64,000 nucleotides of DNA from Paenibacillus sp. Root52. Lineage in GTDB: Bacteria; Bacillota; Bacilli; Paenibacillales; Paenibacillaceae. A program made the position numbers and the translations under genes. Under the pieces are notes generated by a model. That model made no database searches, was not told the DNA's origin, and worked only from the letters and a program-made list of their open reading frames with translations. Positions 24,916 to 33,876 of the stretch are shown one piece after another. Each line of letters begins with the position of its first letter. The stretch's first letter is position 1. Where the stretch lies: positions 125,470-189,469 of the forward strand of contig NZ_LMFO01000002.1 of NCBI RefSeq assembly GCF_001426865.1, written 5' to 3'.

Positions 24916-25908
24916 TTAGTGGAGACTGTCTTGATTAGCCTTCAACTGATTGCGCTGTTTAATTTCTTTGCCAGGGGTTTCCCCGAATTCACGTTTGAAC
25001 ATGCGGATAAAATAATTCGCTTCCATACCGATCATCTCCGCCGCTTCTTTAACACTAGATTGAGGGTGATCTTCCAGCCACTTGGACGCTTTTTGCAATC
25101 TTAGACGCTGCATGTACTGATGTCCGGTTACCCCATGCTTCTGATGAAATAAACGATTAAGATGTTGTACAGAGTAACCTACCGCTTCCGCAACATGCTT
25201 CAACAAGAGATCCTCCTGATAGTGTACATGCATCAACTCAATAGCACGAGCAAATGCCTCACTTCCCGGATCATTCTCCTTTTCTGCAGTAATTATGGAG
25301 GTTTGACTCCCTTCTACCGAGCCTGCTTCTTCATGAGATACCCTGCAACGTGCGATATCCAGAATAAGCTGATATATCAAGGCTGAGTTGTTCCAGCCAT
25401 CTGTGCGTCCTTGATCTGGTGCATGCCAGATATCCGTCATTCTTGACCAAAATTGTTCCATATCCTTCAGATTCCGAGGTTCCGAAGGTAGTAACCCAAC
25501 GGCATGAAGCACCGATTCAACAGATTCTCCTCCAATACCGATATACCCAAGTTCCCAGCCAGATTTGGAATGGGGCATATGCTCATAAGCTACCCCAGGT
25601 TCGATCACAAACATTTGCCCAGCATTCACTGACCAAACTCCCTTACCGGGAATCTTCAATTTCCCCATGCCAGTGCGTGACAAAAACAATTGATACACCG
25701 GAAACCCATCAGGTCTGAGCTGCGGCTTCTCTTCATGTGTTCCAACGCAGTACAAATACAGCGGCAACCGGGAATCCGGCAAACCAGTCAAGCGAAATGC
25801 GAGCATTCCATCATTCCTTTCGGACATGTCCTTCTCGTGCTTATTCCTCCTATTATCCCTTTGTTTGTCTGACACGACAACCAGCCTAAGGAACCTATTT
25901 GGCGACAT
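24916..25908 (-). CDS. AraC-family transcriptional regulator
   Basis: DNA-binding regulator. Seen: an N-terminal cupin-like sensing domain (about 35-160, with the PGVAYEHMPHSKSG segment) and a C-terminal pair of helix-turn-helix motifs (about 225-320: LLKHVAEAVGYSVQHLNRLF and SVKEAAEMIGMEANYFIRMF). The start is uncertain: the first ATG at 25908 has no ribosome site, while the ATG at 25827 has AAGGA very close and AGGAGG 18 bases upstream. AraC proteins with this layout usually sense sugars; no obvious target adjoins it. Confidence 0.85.
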   Translation of the reverse strand: MSPNRFLRLVVVSDKQRDNRRNKHEKDMSERNDGMLAFRLTGLPDSRLPLYLYCVGTHEEKPQLRPDGFPVYQLFLSRTGMGKLKIPGKGVWSVNAGQMFVIEPGVAYEHMPHSKSGWELGYIGIGGESVESVLHAVGLLPSEPRNLKDMEQFWSRMTDIWHAPDQGRTDGWNNSALIYQLILDIARCRVSHEEAGSVEGSQTSIITAEKENDPGSEAFARAIELMHVHYQEDLLLKHVAEAVGYSVQHLNRLFHQKHGVTGHQYMQRLRLQKASKWLEDHPQSSVKEAAEMIGMEANYFIRMFKREFGETPGKEIKQRNQLKANQDSLH

Positions 25909-25955
25909 AATCTGATGGTCAAGTTATAAAAAAATATATTAGTTTTCTTGTGATC

Positions 25956-25991
25956 AATAAAAAAGGCTCCCTTTCGTGAGAAAGGAAGCCT
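25956..25991 (-). terminator. Terminator of the 1055-residue repeat protein gene
   Basis: AGGCT-CCTTTC pairs with GAAAGG-AGCCT around a four-base loop; on the minus strand it runs into TTTTTTATTG. Confidence 0.9.
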
Positions 25992-26037
25992 AAGTTTATT
26001 AAAGTAACTTCAATAAATTCAATTTTTTCATATCGTA

Positions 26038-29000
26038 TTATGGTGTCGCTTGGGTTCGATCATTTGCAACCGGTGATTGACTGGCACTCTGGTCAGAAGG
26101 TGTTGTACCATTGTTTCCATTACCTGGATTTTCAGTAGGAACAGCATAATCAAAAGTAACAACATCAGACTTTGTATCTTTATTTTTGGTTTGGTCAGCA
26201 GCTACAGCGACTACAATTGTTTTATATTTATCTGTACCAAATGCTACACCATCAGAATCTGTTCCATTAGCTGTACTGACGGTTACGCTAAATGGATTAC
26301 TGCTTGCAGGAATAGATGCTACTACTCTGCCTGTTCCGTTCTCAAATGTGGTGCTTCCATCTTTAACTATATAGACATCATATCTACTAATCTCATTCAC
26401 ATTAGCCGGCCTAGTAAGGCTTATATCAATGGAAGATCCATTGGGGCTGGCTGTCAATCCTGTAGGTTTTTCAACAAAAACAGGTGCCTGTTGCTTTGCA
26501 TTTATTGTGAATGAACTATAAGCCAAGTTTGATTCGCGTTTACTGTCAGATGATTCGGATAAAATGTATGCCGTGTAGTTTCCTGGGCCAATCTTCTGAC
26601 CTCTAATATCAAGTAGTTCACTTGGAAGAATCGCTGTTCCTCCACTAGTTTCTACAGCTCTTATAACAGAAGATGTATTATTTTGGGCAATGGACTTCGC
26701 CACGTTAACATCAAATGCGCTTCCAGCTGGGGCAATCATCACTACATAACGTCTGATTCCTGTTTTGGAAGTCGGTTCAGTATATTTTAAAGTAACATCC
26801 GTAATATCTCCATTAGCTTGATTGTCTTTTTTAACGTTAACCTCTGTAATGTTCACTGCTCCAACAGCACTTGTCGTAGCCAACTTCACATCAAACCCTG
26901 TAGACAATGCATTAGCAATAGAATCATTATTGCTCATTGCAAGAACGAAGACTCGATAGTTTACATCGTTACCAATCGTAGTACCATCCGTTGCTTTTGA
27001 GTTACTATCAAGCGTAACACTGTAGTTACCGCTTCCTCCAGCTTTATTTACAATTTTAAAGTTTGAATTCCGATTAGCTTCTGCAAGGTTGAAGTTGCCT
27101 ACATTCCCTGACTTAACTACAAATACACGGTATTGGTATATATTTGCCTCATTTGCTGGTCTATTGAACGTCACTTGCAAATCGCTACCATTTCCATTAT
27201 CCGAAATATCCGCTGCTTGAACACCAGTTGGCGGAGTCAGCGCAGTATTCTTAGTAAGTGTAATCGGTAGAGAATAACCGGACAATGAGTTCTGGCTAGA
27301 GTTTCCGCTGCTGCTTACCGATAAAACAAACACACGGTAGCTTACACCTTCTCTAATGGTTGTACCATAGACATCCCTTAGACCAGAAGATAGTGTGAAG
27401 GTCTGATTACCTCCTGTTTTGTTCACTTGTTGATAGTAAGATGAAGCATTCGCTGCATTCAGCGTAAAGCTACCTACATTAACAGAAGGAACAACGAATA
27501 CACGGTACGATGACACTCTAGATTCGTCTGTAGCTCTTGTAAACGAAACACGTAGATCCTGGCTATTCCCATAATCACTTACATCGGCAACCGTCAGGTT
27601 ACTTACCGCCCCTGCATTCCCATTGTTCGTCAATCTCAGCACTGCTGAGGAAGAAGACAATATATTGGCAGCACCATTGTTACCTACAGCCAGCACATAG
27701 ATTCGATAATCCTGCAGGTTCGTCACATTATAGCCGCTCGTATCCTTCATTGAAGAAGGCAGCGTTGTCGTGATGTTATTGCCTGTTTTGTTCACCGTAT
27801 AATAGAAGTTAGATGACAAATTATTGGCTGTGGTCAAGTTAAAGCTGCTGGATACCGCATTACGCACTACAAAGATACGGTAGCTGGACACTTTGGATTC
27901 ATCTGAAGAGCGGTTGAAGCTCACTTGAATATCGCGTCCATCCCCATAATCTGAATTATCTTTAACTTGTGTAATGACAGGAGCTGTTGTAGCGTTAACT
28001 CCCAGTGTTAATGATGCAGATGCAGCAGACAGTTTGTTGTCTGTTGTTGCCGCATTAGTGCTCACGGACAGAATGTAGACAACGTAGGCTGTACCATTTT
28101 TGATAATTTCTCCAGATGTATCACGCGTGGATGAGCTGAACTGGCTCTTCATTGTTTGCGTATTAGCCTTATAGATAATCGTTGAATTGGAGTTACTCAC
28201 TTTGTTCGCTGCAGCTAGATTGAATGAAGAAGCATCCTTCGCTTTCACCACGAACGCACGATAATACGTAATGTTAGACGTATTGCTCGGTTGCGTGAAG
28301 TTAATCTCCAGATCACGTCCATCGCCGTAATCACTAATGTCTGCTGCACGCAGGCTAGTTACAGATTGAACGGCTGTCTTCACAGCAGATAATTTCAACG
28401 TTTGAGAAGACCAACTGAGTGTATTTTTATAGTTGTTGTTGTTATTGCCCACTGTAAGTACATACAAGCGATAAGTTTCATTGGAGTTCAACAGATCTCC
28501 ATTCACATCTCGCGTCTGTGCGTTGAGTGTCAACTTAGGATTATTGCCATTTGGTGTAATGGTTGTATAGTTTGCAGATGGTACGGCTGTTGCCGAAGAC
28601 TCGTTGAAGCCATTCACATCACGGGTTTTGACCAGCATGACACGATAGGCCGATACCGCTCTTTCCGAGGTTGGACGTGTGAAGCTTACGGTGAGATCGC
28701 GCCCATCTCCATTACTCCCGGATACAGAGCCGTAAATATTCCATGCTGAATATTGTGTATCATCCACAGGAGGTGCTTCCGTTTTCTTAATATCTACCCG
28801 CTGCATACGGGAGTTCCAGAATACTTTTTCCCCAAAAGCTTCGCTCACAAACCGAATGGGAACCATCGTATTTCCTTTGATCGTATTGGCAGGTACATCC
28901 AGCGCTACGGCTGCTCCATTGATGTAAGCAACTTTGGAACCCAGCGTCAGTGAGACTTCTTGATCGCCACGCGTTGCCTTAATCGTTTTGGTTTTGTTCG

Positions 29001-29205
29001 TGTACTGTACTTTGGCATCCAATCCTTCGAAGATCGATCTTAATGGAACCAGTACACGCCCGCCCTTCATTACAGGTGCTTGAGCTGAAGATATCTCTGC
29101 ATCATTGATATAAATGCTAATTCTTGCAGCAGCATCCATAACCGACGTCGGTAGTGCTGACATTAACATGGCTGATACCGCCAATGCAGACATCACCTTT
29201 TTCAC
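26038..29205 (-). CDS. Secreted repeat protein with copper-amine-oxidase N-terminal-like domain
   Basis: Extracellular protein of 1055 residues. Seen: a signal peptide (KKVMSALAVSAMLMSALPTS); a copper amine oxidase N1-like domain (about 28-135, with GGRVLVPLRSIFEGL and NTMVPIRFVSEAFGEKVFW), which in Gram-positives is a wall or surface module and not an enzyme; seven tandem Fn3-like repeats of about 110 residues, four with a DYGDG/DYGN or DNGNG motif followed by a SF-R pattern and YRVFVV; and a Pro/Asn/Ser/Gln tail. GTG at 29205 is chosen since GGAGG lies seven bases before it; the upstream ATG lacks this. No SLH or LPXTG anchor is seen. Function unknown. Confidence 0.82.
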   Translation of the reverse strand: MKKVMSALAVSAMLMSALPTSVMDAAARISIYINDAEISSAQAPVMKGGRVLVPLRSIFEGLDAKVQYTNKTKTIKATRGDQEVSLTLGSKVAYINGAAVALDVPANTIKGNTMVPIRFVSEAFGEKVFWNSRMQRVDIKKTEAPPVDDTQYSAWNIYGSVSGSNGDGRDLTVSFTRPTSERAVSAYRVMLVKTRDVNGFNESSATAVPSANYTTITPNGNNPKLTLNAQTRDVNGDLLNSNETYRLYVLTVGNNNNNYKNTLSWSSQTLKLSAVKTAVQSVTSLRAADISDYGDGRDLEINFTQPSNTSNITYYRAFVVKAKDASSFNLAAANKVSNSNSTIIYKANTQTMKSQFSSSTRDTSGEIIKNGTAYVVYILSVSTNAATTDNKLSAASASLTLGVNATTAPVITQVKDNSDYGDGRDIQVSFNRSSDESKVSSYRIFVVRNAVSSSFNLTTANNLSSNFYYTVNKTGNNITTTLPSSMKDTSGYNVTNLQDYRIYVLAVGNNGAANILSSSSAVLRLTNNGNAGAVSNLTVADVSDYGNSQDLRVSFTRATDESRVSSYRVFVVPSVNVGSFTLNAANASSYYQQVNKTGGNQTFTLSSGLRDVYGTTIREGVSYRVFVLSVSSSGNSSQNSLSGYSLPITLTKNTALTPPTGVQAADISDNGNGSDLQVTFNRPANEANIYQYRVFVVKSGNVGNFNLAEANRNSNFKIVNKAGGSGNYSVTLDSNSKATDGTTIGNDVNYRVFVLAMSNNDSIANALSTGFDVKLATTSAVGAVNITEVNVKKDNQANGDITDVTLKYTEPTSKTGIRRYVVMIAPAGSAFDVNVAKSIAQNNTSSVIRAVETSGGTAILPSELLDIRGQKIGPGNYTAYILSESSDSKRESNLAYSSFTINAKQQAPVFVEKPTGLTASPNGSSIDISLTRPANVNEISRYDVYIVKDGSTTFENGTGRVVASIPASSNPFSVTVSTANGTDSDGVAFGTDKYKTIVVAVAADQTKNKDTKSDVVTFDYAVPTENPGNGNNGTTPSDQSASQSPVANDRTQATP

Positions 29206-29533
29206 TTGATTTCCTCCCGCTTTCCTCATATCCCGATATCCCCATTCTTATCATTATTGAACTGCAGAATGTATTCATTTCATCACAATGAATTCCTGTA
29301 ATTTCCTGTGTACATCTATGACGTTCGGACGTATGGAAAAGTTTCCATCCTTCCAAAATATATTTTTACAGAAACCCCCTTCCATCTTCTACCTTTCAAA
29401 AGTTAAAAATAACAGAACTTTTTGTCACTATTCCGAAACAACATCTCGATTCAAATCGTTTACTGTTAGAACAAATGGAATTATAGGATTTTTTTCTACT
29501 TACACTTTTCTAATCTACGGGAGGTTTACACAT
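29206..29533. other. Divergent promoter region of two secreted-protein genes
   Basis: Divergent starts at 29205 (minus) and 29534 (plus) face away from this region. It is AT-rich. I see no firm promoter or operator. Confidence 0.35.
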
Positions 29534-30502
29534 ATGACACCTTCGTACCCATCTGCCAAACGTAACGGATTGCGTTTCATCATGACAGCAACAGCTCTAG
29601 CACTGTTGATTCAATCCGGAATGGCAGGCACAACAGGAGTCGCTGCCGCCGCTTCAACTCAGACCGAGGCCAAAGTAACGACTAATAGTTCCAAGGCAAT
29701 TTATACAACATTTCAATCCAAACTCAAACAAAAGAACGGCTTAATCGCTGCAGATGCCTATCTAACGAACCGTATTACACAAGTAACGTCTCACCATCTA
29801 ACCTTGATGGTGTTGCAATTAGAGAATGCTCGGTTGAAGTCATTAACGACCATGACAGACCGCATGCTCGTTCCTAATGTGCAAGACAAGATGATGAAGA
29901 TTTATCAATGGAACGATACTTTCACGGGATTAATGAAGCGTACTCAGGATACCAGTCTACAGACCCTGTTAAAAGAAGCACGCGATAGCGGTTACAAACT
30001 CGTTATGATTGAGGGTTCTCTTTACCCCATCATGAACTACTCTGCCTTCCAGAAATATAATGCCAACGTGAAGCCTGACATTTCGCAATACATGAATATA
30101 ATGGCTGCAGAGACTAAGAAGATCCCAGCAGAAGACGGTGGGCTACTTATCGGGTATCAGGAAATATTGCTTCGTGCTCGTAATCAGGAGCAATTTCTAG
30201 AGCTTTATCCAGCATCGAATCGGGTGAAGCAAGTGCAGAACCTGTTTGATAGTTACACCATGTACACCTTCTACGGACTAAATAACACGCCGTTATTTGA
30301 TTACGAGACGAATAAAATGGTGCCTAATGCGCAGAAAGGGTACACATCTGTCATCCAAAGACTAGCGACTGTCGATAGCCCTTTTCTAGATAAGCTTGCC
30401 TCCTTCATGGATGTGGTACGTGAAGCCAAATACGAGAAAACGACGGCTGTTGAAGCCTGGCTGGACATCAATGTTCCATTACCAAACAACTCTAGTCACT
30501 AA
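29534..30502 (+). CDS. Secreted hypothetical protein
   Basis: Not recognised. Seen: 322 residues with a signal peptide (RNGLRFIMTATALALLIQSG, cleavage likely after the VAAAAS region near residue 40), then a soluble, mostly helical domain without membrane segments or wall-anchor motifs. The ATG at 29534 has GGGAGG nine bases upstream; the frame stays open 246 bases further but with no ribosome site. Divergent from the repeat protein gene, so both may serve the cell surface (inference). Confidence 0.7.
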   Translation: MTPSYPSAKRNGLRFIMTATALALLIQSGMAGTTGVAAAASTQTEAKVTTNSSKAIYTTFQSKLKQKNGLIAADAYLTNRITQVTSHHLTLMVLQLENARLKSLTTMTDRMLVPNVQDKMMKIYQWNDTFTGLMKRTQDTSLQTLLKEARDSGYKLVMIEGSLYPIMNYSAFQKYNANVKPDISQYMNIMAAETKKIPAEDGGLLIGYQEILLRARNQEQFLELYPASNRVKQVQNLFDSYTMYTFYGLNNTPLFDYETNKMVPNAQKGYTSVIQRLATVDSPFLDKLASFMDVVREAKYEKTTAVEAWLDINVPLPNNSSH

Positions 30503-30651
30503 ACTTACTCCTTATGAGGAATAAGCAGATAGGTAGACTTATTCAGTTTGGTCTTTGCACTTCGTGTCGCTCTTTTACAATTCAAGCTAGCTTAAATTTT
30601 GTTGTCCAATTACCACGTCACTTCAGTGACCCGTTCAGCTTAAATGTACAC

Positions 30652-30690
30652 AAAAAAAACCGCGACAGGCTTTGACCTATCGCGGTTTTG
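30652..30690. terminator. Bidirectional terminator
   Basis: AAACCGCGA pairs with TCGCGGTTT, with an inner AGG/CCT. A-run before and T-run after; it serves the secreted protein gene and the convergent GNAT gene. Confidence 0.9.
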
Positions 30691-30784
30691 ATTTGGTTTT
30701 AATTTAAAGTTTTTAATTCATTTTAATTACGGTTAATTCGGCTTAACTAGAGTATAATAATTCACTCTTCAATTCGTCTATCTA

Positions 30785-31390
30785 CTACACCGGCTTAACC
30801 ATATGGCTGTACTCATGTCCTGCAATGACAAGCACATCATCCTTGACGTAGCCCTGTCGTTCATACAGCATCAAGGCACGACCATTATCTCGCTCTACAA
30901 TCAAGGATACTTGCTTGTGCCCGAGAGTGCGCCCCTTCTCTTCAAAAGCAGCCATCAGCGCTCTCCCGATGCCCTGCCCCTGATATGCTTCACTGACGGA
31001 CAACGTATCCAGATAATACTCACCCGGACGTGTCTCTTTGACTAAAGCATACTTCTCATCCTGGCTACGCCCAGGTCGATTCCGAATCGGCTCATCCAGC
31101 AGGTCTGCTTCGCTTCCGTCATAGGCCACTAGAATCCCTGCCACAACTTCATTTTGCTCCATGACCGTCACATTACGATAGCTGATCCGATTATCTTCTT
31201 GCACGAAGAACTGTTGCAGAATACGCATCGCTTCCTCATGCTCACCTTCACCCGCCAAGGCATAAGCAATATCGCCTATAGCTTGGTACAGTAACGGAAT
31301 GACCTGATCTACATCCTCTTTACGTGCTGGTCGGATCAGAGAACGCGCCTCTTCAGAACCAGCATTGATCGACATGTTGGAATCATTCAT
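30785..31390 (-). CDS. GNAT-family N-acetyltransferase
   Basis: Acetyl-CoA-dependent transferase with unknown acceptor. Seen: 201 residues, the GNAT core with motif A DTLSVSEAYQGQGIGRALM (Q-x-x-G-I/G-x-A acetyl-CoA loop) at about 130-147 and the C-terminal ALMLYERQGYVKDD. Its ATG overlaps the ilvA stop by one base (TGATG), so it is translated from the ilvA transcript. Confidence 0.85.
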   Translation of the reverse strand: MNDSNMSINAGSEEARSLIRPARKEDVDQVIPLLYQAIGDIAYALAGEGEHEEAMRILQQFFVQEDNRISYRNVTVMEQNEVVAGILVAYDGSEADLLDEPIRNRPGRSQDEKYALVKETRPGEYYLDTLSVSEAYQGQGIGRALMAAFEEKGRTLGHKQVSLIVERDNGRALMLYERQGYVKDDVLVIAGHEYSHMVKPV

Positions 31391-32676
31391 CAGATCAACA
31401 TGTTGAACAGATTAAGATTTTTGTTTAGTTCCGTATAAGCAATGCCTTTACGGTTCATGCGTTCAATCAATGGTTGGTAATCTTCCTTGTGTAACAGTTC
31501 GATTCCAACCAATGCTGGCCCATTTTCTTTGTCATGCTTCTTCGTATATTCAAACCGCGTGATATCATCATCCGGACCAAGAACTTCTTCCAAGAATTCA
31601 CGCAGAGCTCCTGCACGTTGCGGGAAATTAACCATGAAGTAATACTTCAACCCTTCGTAGATCAGGGAACGTTCTTTGATCTCCTGCATCCGGTCAATAT
31701 CGTTATTGCCGCCGCTGATGACACATACTACAGTCTTTCCTGCGATCTGCTCACGGTACTGATCCAGTGCAGCAACCGCCAGTGAGCCGGCAGGCTCAAC
31801 AACAATCGCATTTTCATTGTATAGCTCCAGGATAGTTGTACAAGCCTTACCTTCCGGGACTTTCACAATATCATCGAGCGTTCCACTACAGATATTGTAG
31901 GTGAGATCACCAACCCGTTTAACGGCTGCACCATCCACAAATTTATCAATATCATCCAGTGTAACCACCTGTTTGCGGAACATTGCTTCACTCATCGATG
32001 CAGCACCAAGCGGTTCAACACCGATAATGCGCGTTTCTGGACTTACTGTCTTCATATACGTTCCAACGCCAGCAGCCAGACCGCCTCCGCCAATCGTTAC
32101 GAATACATAATCGGCATTTTCATCGAGGCTCTCCATAATCTCCATCGCCACTGTACCGTTGCCTGCAATAATCTTCGGCTGGTCAAACGGATGAATGAAC
32201 GTCATCCCATGTTCATCACATGCACGCATCGCTTCAGCATACGCATCGTCATACGTGTCTCCAATCAGTACTACCTCAACATTGCTGCCTCCGAAGCGAC
32301 GTACCTGCTTTACCTTTTGGTTCGGCGTCGTGCTCGGCATGAAGATTTTGCCGTGGATTCCAAGTGCATTACATGAAAAAGCCACGCCTTGCGCATGGTT
32401 CCCGGCACTTGCACAGACAATACCTTTCTCCATCTCTGCTGGAGTAAGGCTACGAATCATGTTATAAGCGCCCCGAATTTTGAAGGAACGCACGACTTGA
32501 AGGTCTTCCCTTTTTAAATAAACATTACAATTATATTTGGCCGACAATACAGCATCCCGCTGTAGAGGTGTCCGTACAATGACTTCACGCAGCACATGAT
32601 GTGCGCGTACGATATCTTCCATGCCTACACCGACATGTCCGGGACTCATGGTACCCGTTGGTTCCACTGGTTTCAT
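31390..32676 (-). CDS. ilvA: Threonine ammonia-lyase (biosynthetic threonine deaminase)
   Basis: PLP enzyme that converts threonine to 2-oxobutanoate, first step to isoleucine. Seen: PLP lysine in REDLQVVRSFKIRGAYN (near residue 60), the phosphate-binding VTIGGGGLAAG, and a single C-terminal ACT-like regulatory domain (about 335-428) as in the short Bacillus form. The ATG at 32676 is preferred over an in-frame GTG at 32694 because GTGGAG lies five bases before it. It follows the Fur-box hydrolase gene by 67 bases with no terminator seen, so it may share that promoter. No T-box leader is visible. Confidence 0.93.
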   Translation of the reverse strand: MKPVEPTGTMSPGHVGVGMEDIVRAHHVLREVIVRTPLQRDAVLSAKYNCNVYLKREDLQVVRSFKIRGAYNMIRSLTPAEMEKGIVCASAGNHAQGVAFSCNALGIHGKIFMPSTTPNQKVKQVRRFGGSNVEVVLIGDTYDDAYAEAMRACDEHGMTFIHPFDQPKIIAGNGTVAMEIMESLDENADYVFVTIGGGGLAAGVGTYMKTVSPETRIIGVEPLGAASMSEAMFRKQVVTLDDIDKFVDGAAVKRVGDLTYNICSGTLDDIVKVPEGKACTTILELYNENAIVVEPAGSLAVAALDQYREQIAGKTVVCVISGGNNDIDRMQEIKERSLIYEGLKYYFMVNFPQRAGALREFLEEVLGPDDDITRFEYTKKHDKENGPALVGIELLHKEDYQPLIERMNRKGIAYTELNKNLNLFNMLI

Positions 32677-32743
32677 CTGATCTCCACACTCCACTTATAT
32701 TGGCTGCAATGCTCTTGCACTGCTCTCTTTTTTTATTATTGTA

Positions 32744-33634
32744 TCACTTTTGCTCTATTGTTGCGCCTGAGCTCACATTATTTATCATTCGTACAATTTC
32801 ATCAATAATGACCTGTGGATCTGTATACATAACCGTATGACCGGACTGATCTGCGCCAATCCATCTCGCATTGGACAGCTTACTCACAGTCTGACGATGC
32901 GCCGCAATGAGGGCAGGTCTAATCTTCCCTTCTCCCTTGCCTGGTTTAGTACCTGAGATCACGCTGACCTCAAGATCATCCAAGGCTGGGGGCTGTGCCA
33001 GAAGTGCTGTCATATCATCCAGAAATGTTTTGCCTTCGGCAAGCATCGTTTTTGCTGCCTGCACAGTGAAATCTTCTTTGAGATGATCTGCTACAACATC
33101 ATCTGGCTGAACTTTTCCAGCCTTACTTCCGAGCAAGCGATATAAGCCCGTATGTGCCATGATTGGAATGAGAAAGCCATTTAAGGCAAAGCTTTTTTTA
33201 GCCAGACTGGAGAAGTACAACTCGCAATGTTCATCTGATGGATCCACCAGTACAATTCCTCGTAGTTGGGATGTATTTGCAGCCGCAGCAGTTCGCACAA
33301 TTGGCCCACCCCAGCTATGCCCAACAAGAATGAGCGGCCCTGGCTCCAATGCAGACAGCAAATCTCCCAGATCTTCTGCCATTCGGTTCAGACTGCGCGG
33401 AGCAGAATCTACTTCACTTCGTCCTGCCCCTGCTCTATCATATACGACTGTTCGTGCGTGCTCAGCAATAGCTGGTGCAACCAAACCCCAGGTAGATCTC
33501 GAGAGCCCCATACCAGATTCAAATACCACTGTCAGTTCGCCTGATCCTTTGGACATATAATGCAGCTTGCGACCATCACGGGTCTGAATATATGCACTTG
33601 AACCAAACGTATGTAAGCTAGGACGATGATCCAT
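32744..33634 (-). CDS. Alpha/beta hydrolase behind a Fur-type promoter
   Basis: Serine hydrolase of unknown substrate. Seen: FESGMGLSRSTW, the VVYDRAGAGRSE strand-loop, nucleophile elbow VGHSWGGP near residue 108, and a catalytic His in ADQSGHTVMY near the end; no signal peptide. The ATG at 33634 is chosen because GGGAGGGG lies just before it, while the open frame extends to 33664. The promoter carries a near-perfect Fur box, so iron control is likely. Siderophore hydrolysis is a possibility, but nothing in the protein proves it. Confidence 0.82.
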   Translation of the reverse strand: MDHRPSLHTFGSSAYIQTRDGRKLHYMSKGSGELTVVFESGMGLSRSTWGLVAPAIAEHARTVVYDRAGAGRSEVDSAPRSLNRMAEDLGDLLSALEPGPLILVGHSWGGPIVRTAAAANTSQLRGIVLVDPSDEHCELYFSSLAKKSFALNGFLIPIMAHTGLYRLLGSKAGKVQPDDVVADHLKEDFTVQAAKTMLAEGKTFLDDMTALLAQPPALDDLEVSVISGTKPGKGEGKIRPALIAAHRQTVSKLSNARWIGADQSGHTVMYTDPQVIIDEIVRMINNVSSGATIEQK

Positions 33635-33681
33635 ATTTCCCCTCCCGTTTATCTGTATAGTCATCCTGAACCGAATCTAAT

Positions 33682-33729
33682 TGAAAATGATTATCAGTTA
33701 ATTATAAAATATTCTTCACTTTACGACAA
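33682..33729 (-). promoter_or_regulatory. Promoter with Fur box for the alpha/beta hydrolase
   Basis: Minus-strand -35 TTGTCG (33724-33729), 17-base spacer, -10 TATAAT (33701-33706). TGAAAATGATTATCA (33682-33696) matches the 7-1-7 Fur core TGATAATNATTATCA at 14 of 15 positions and covers the expected start site. The fit of promoter and operator is seen directly; binding is inferred. Confidence 0.75.
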
Positions 33730-33796
33730 GCATAGCACAGCTAAGCCCCTCTCTTCTCTTTTCTAAATTATCCATCTCATATTATAAATAGAAAGA

Positions 33797-33823
33797 AAAC
33801 CCGATCCATCATTGGATCGGGTT
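33797..33823 (-). terminator. Terminator of the GH3 gene
   Basis: AACCCGATCCA pairs with TGGATCGGGTT around four bases; on the minus strand followed by TTCTTTC. It lies 55 bases after the stop. Confidence 0.8.
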
Positions 33824-33876
33824 CGAACTTATGATACATCCACTCATCCGTTGATATCATGCTGCCACAACAACGA

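Noticed and set aside
29762-29770. CTAACGAAC inside the secreted protein gene
   Set aside because: Only the short core matches the 1711-1912 repeat; it is inside a coding frame and has no flanking match.
31390-32743. T-box or leader attenuator for ilvA
   Set aside because: Only 67 bases separate it from the upstream gene and no T-box core or terminator is visible.
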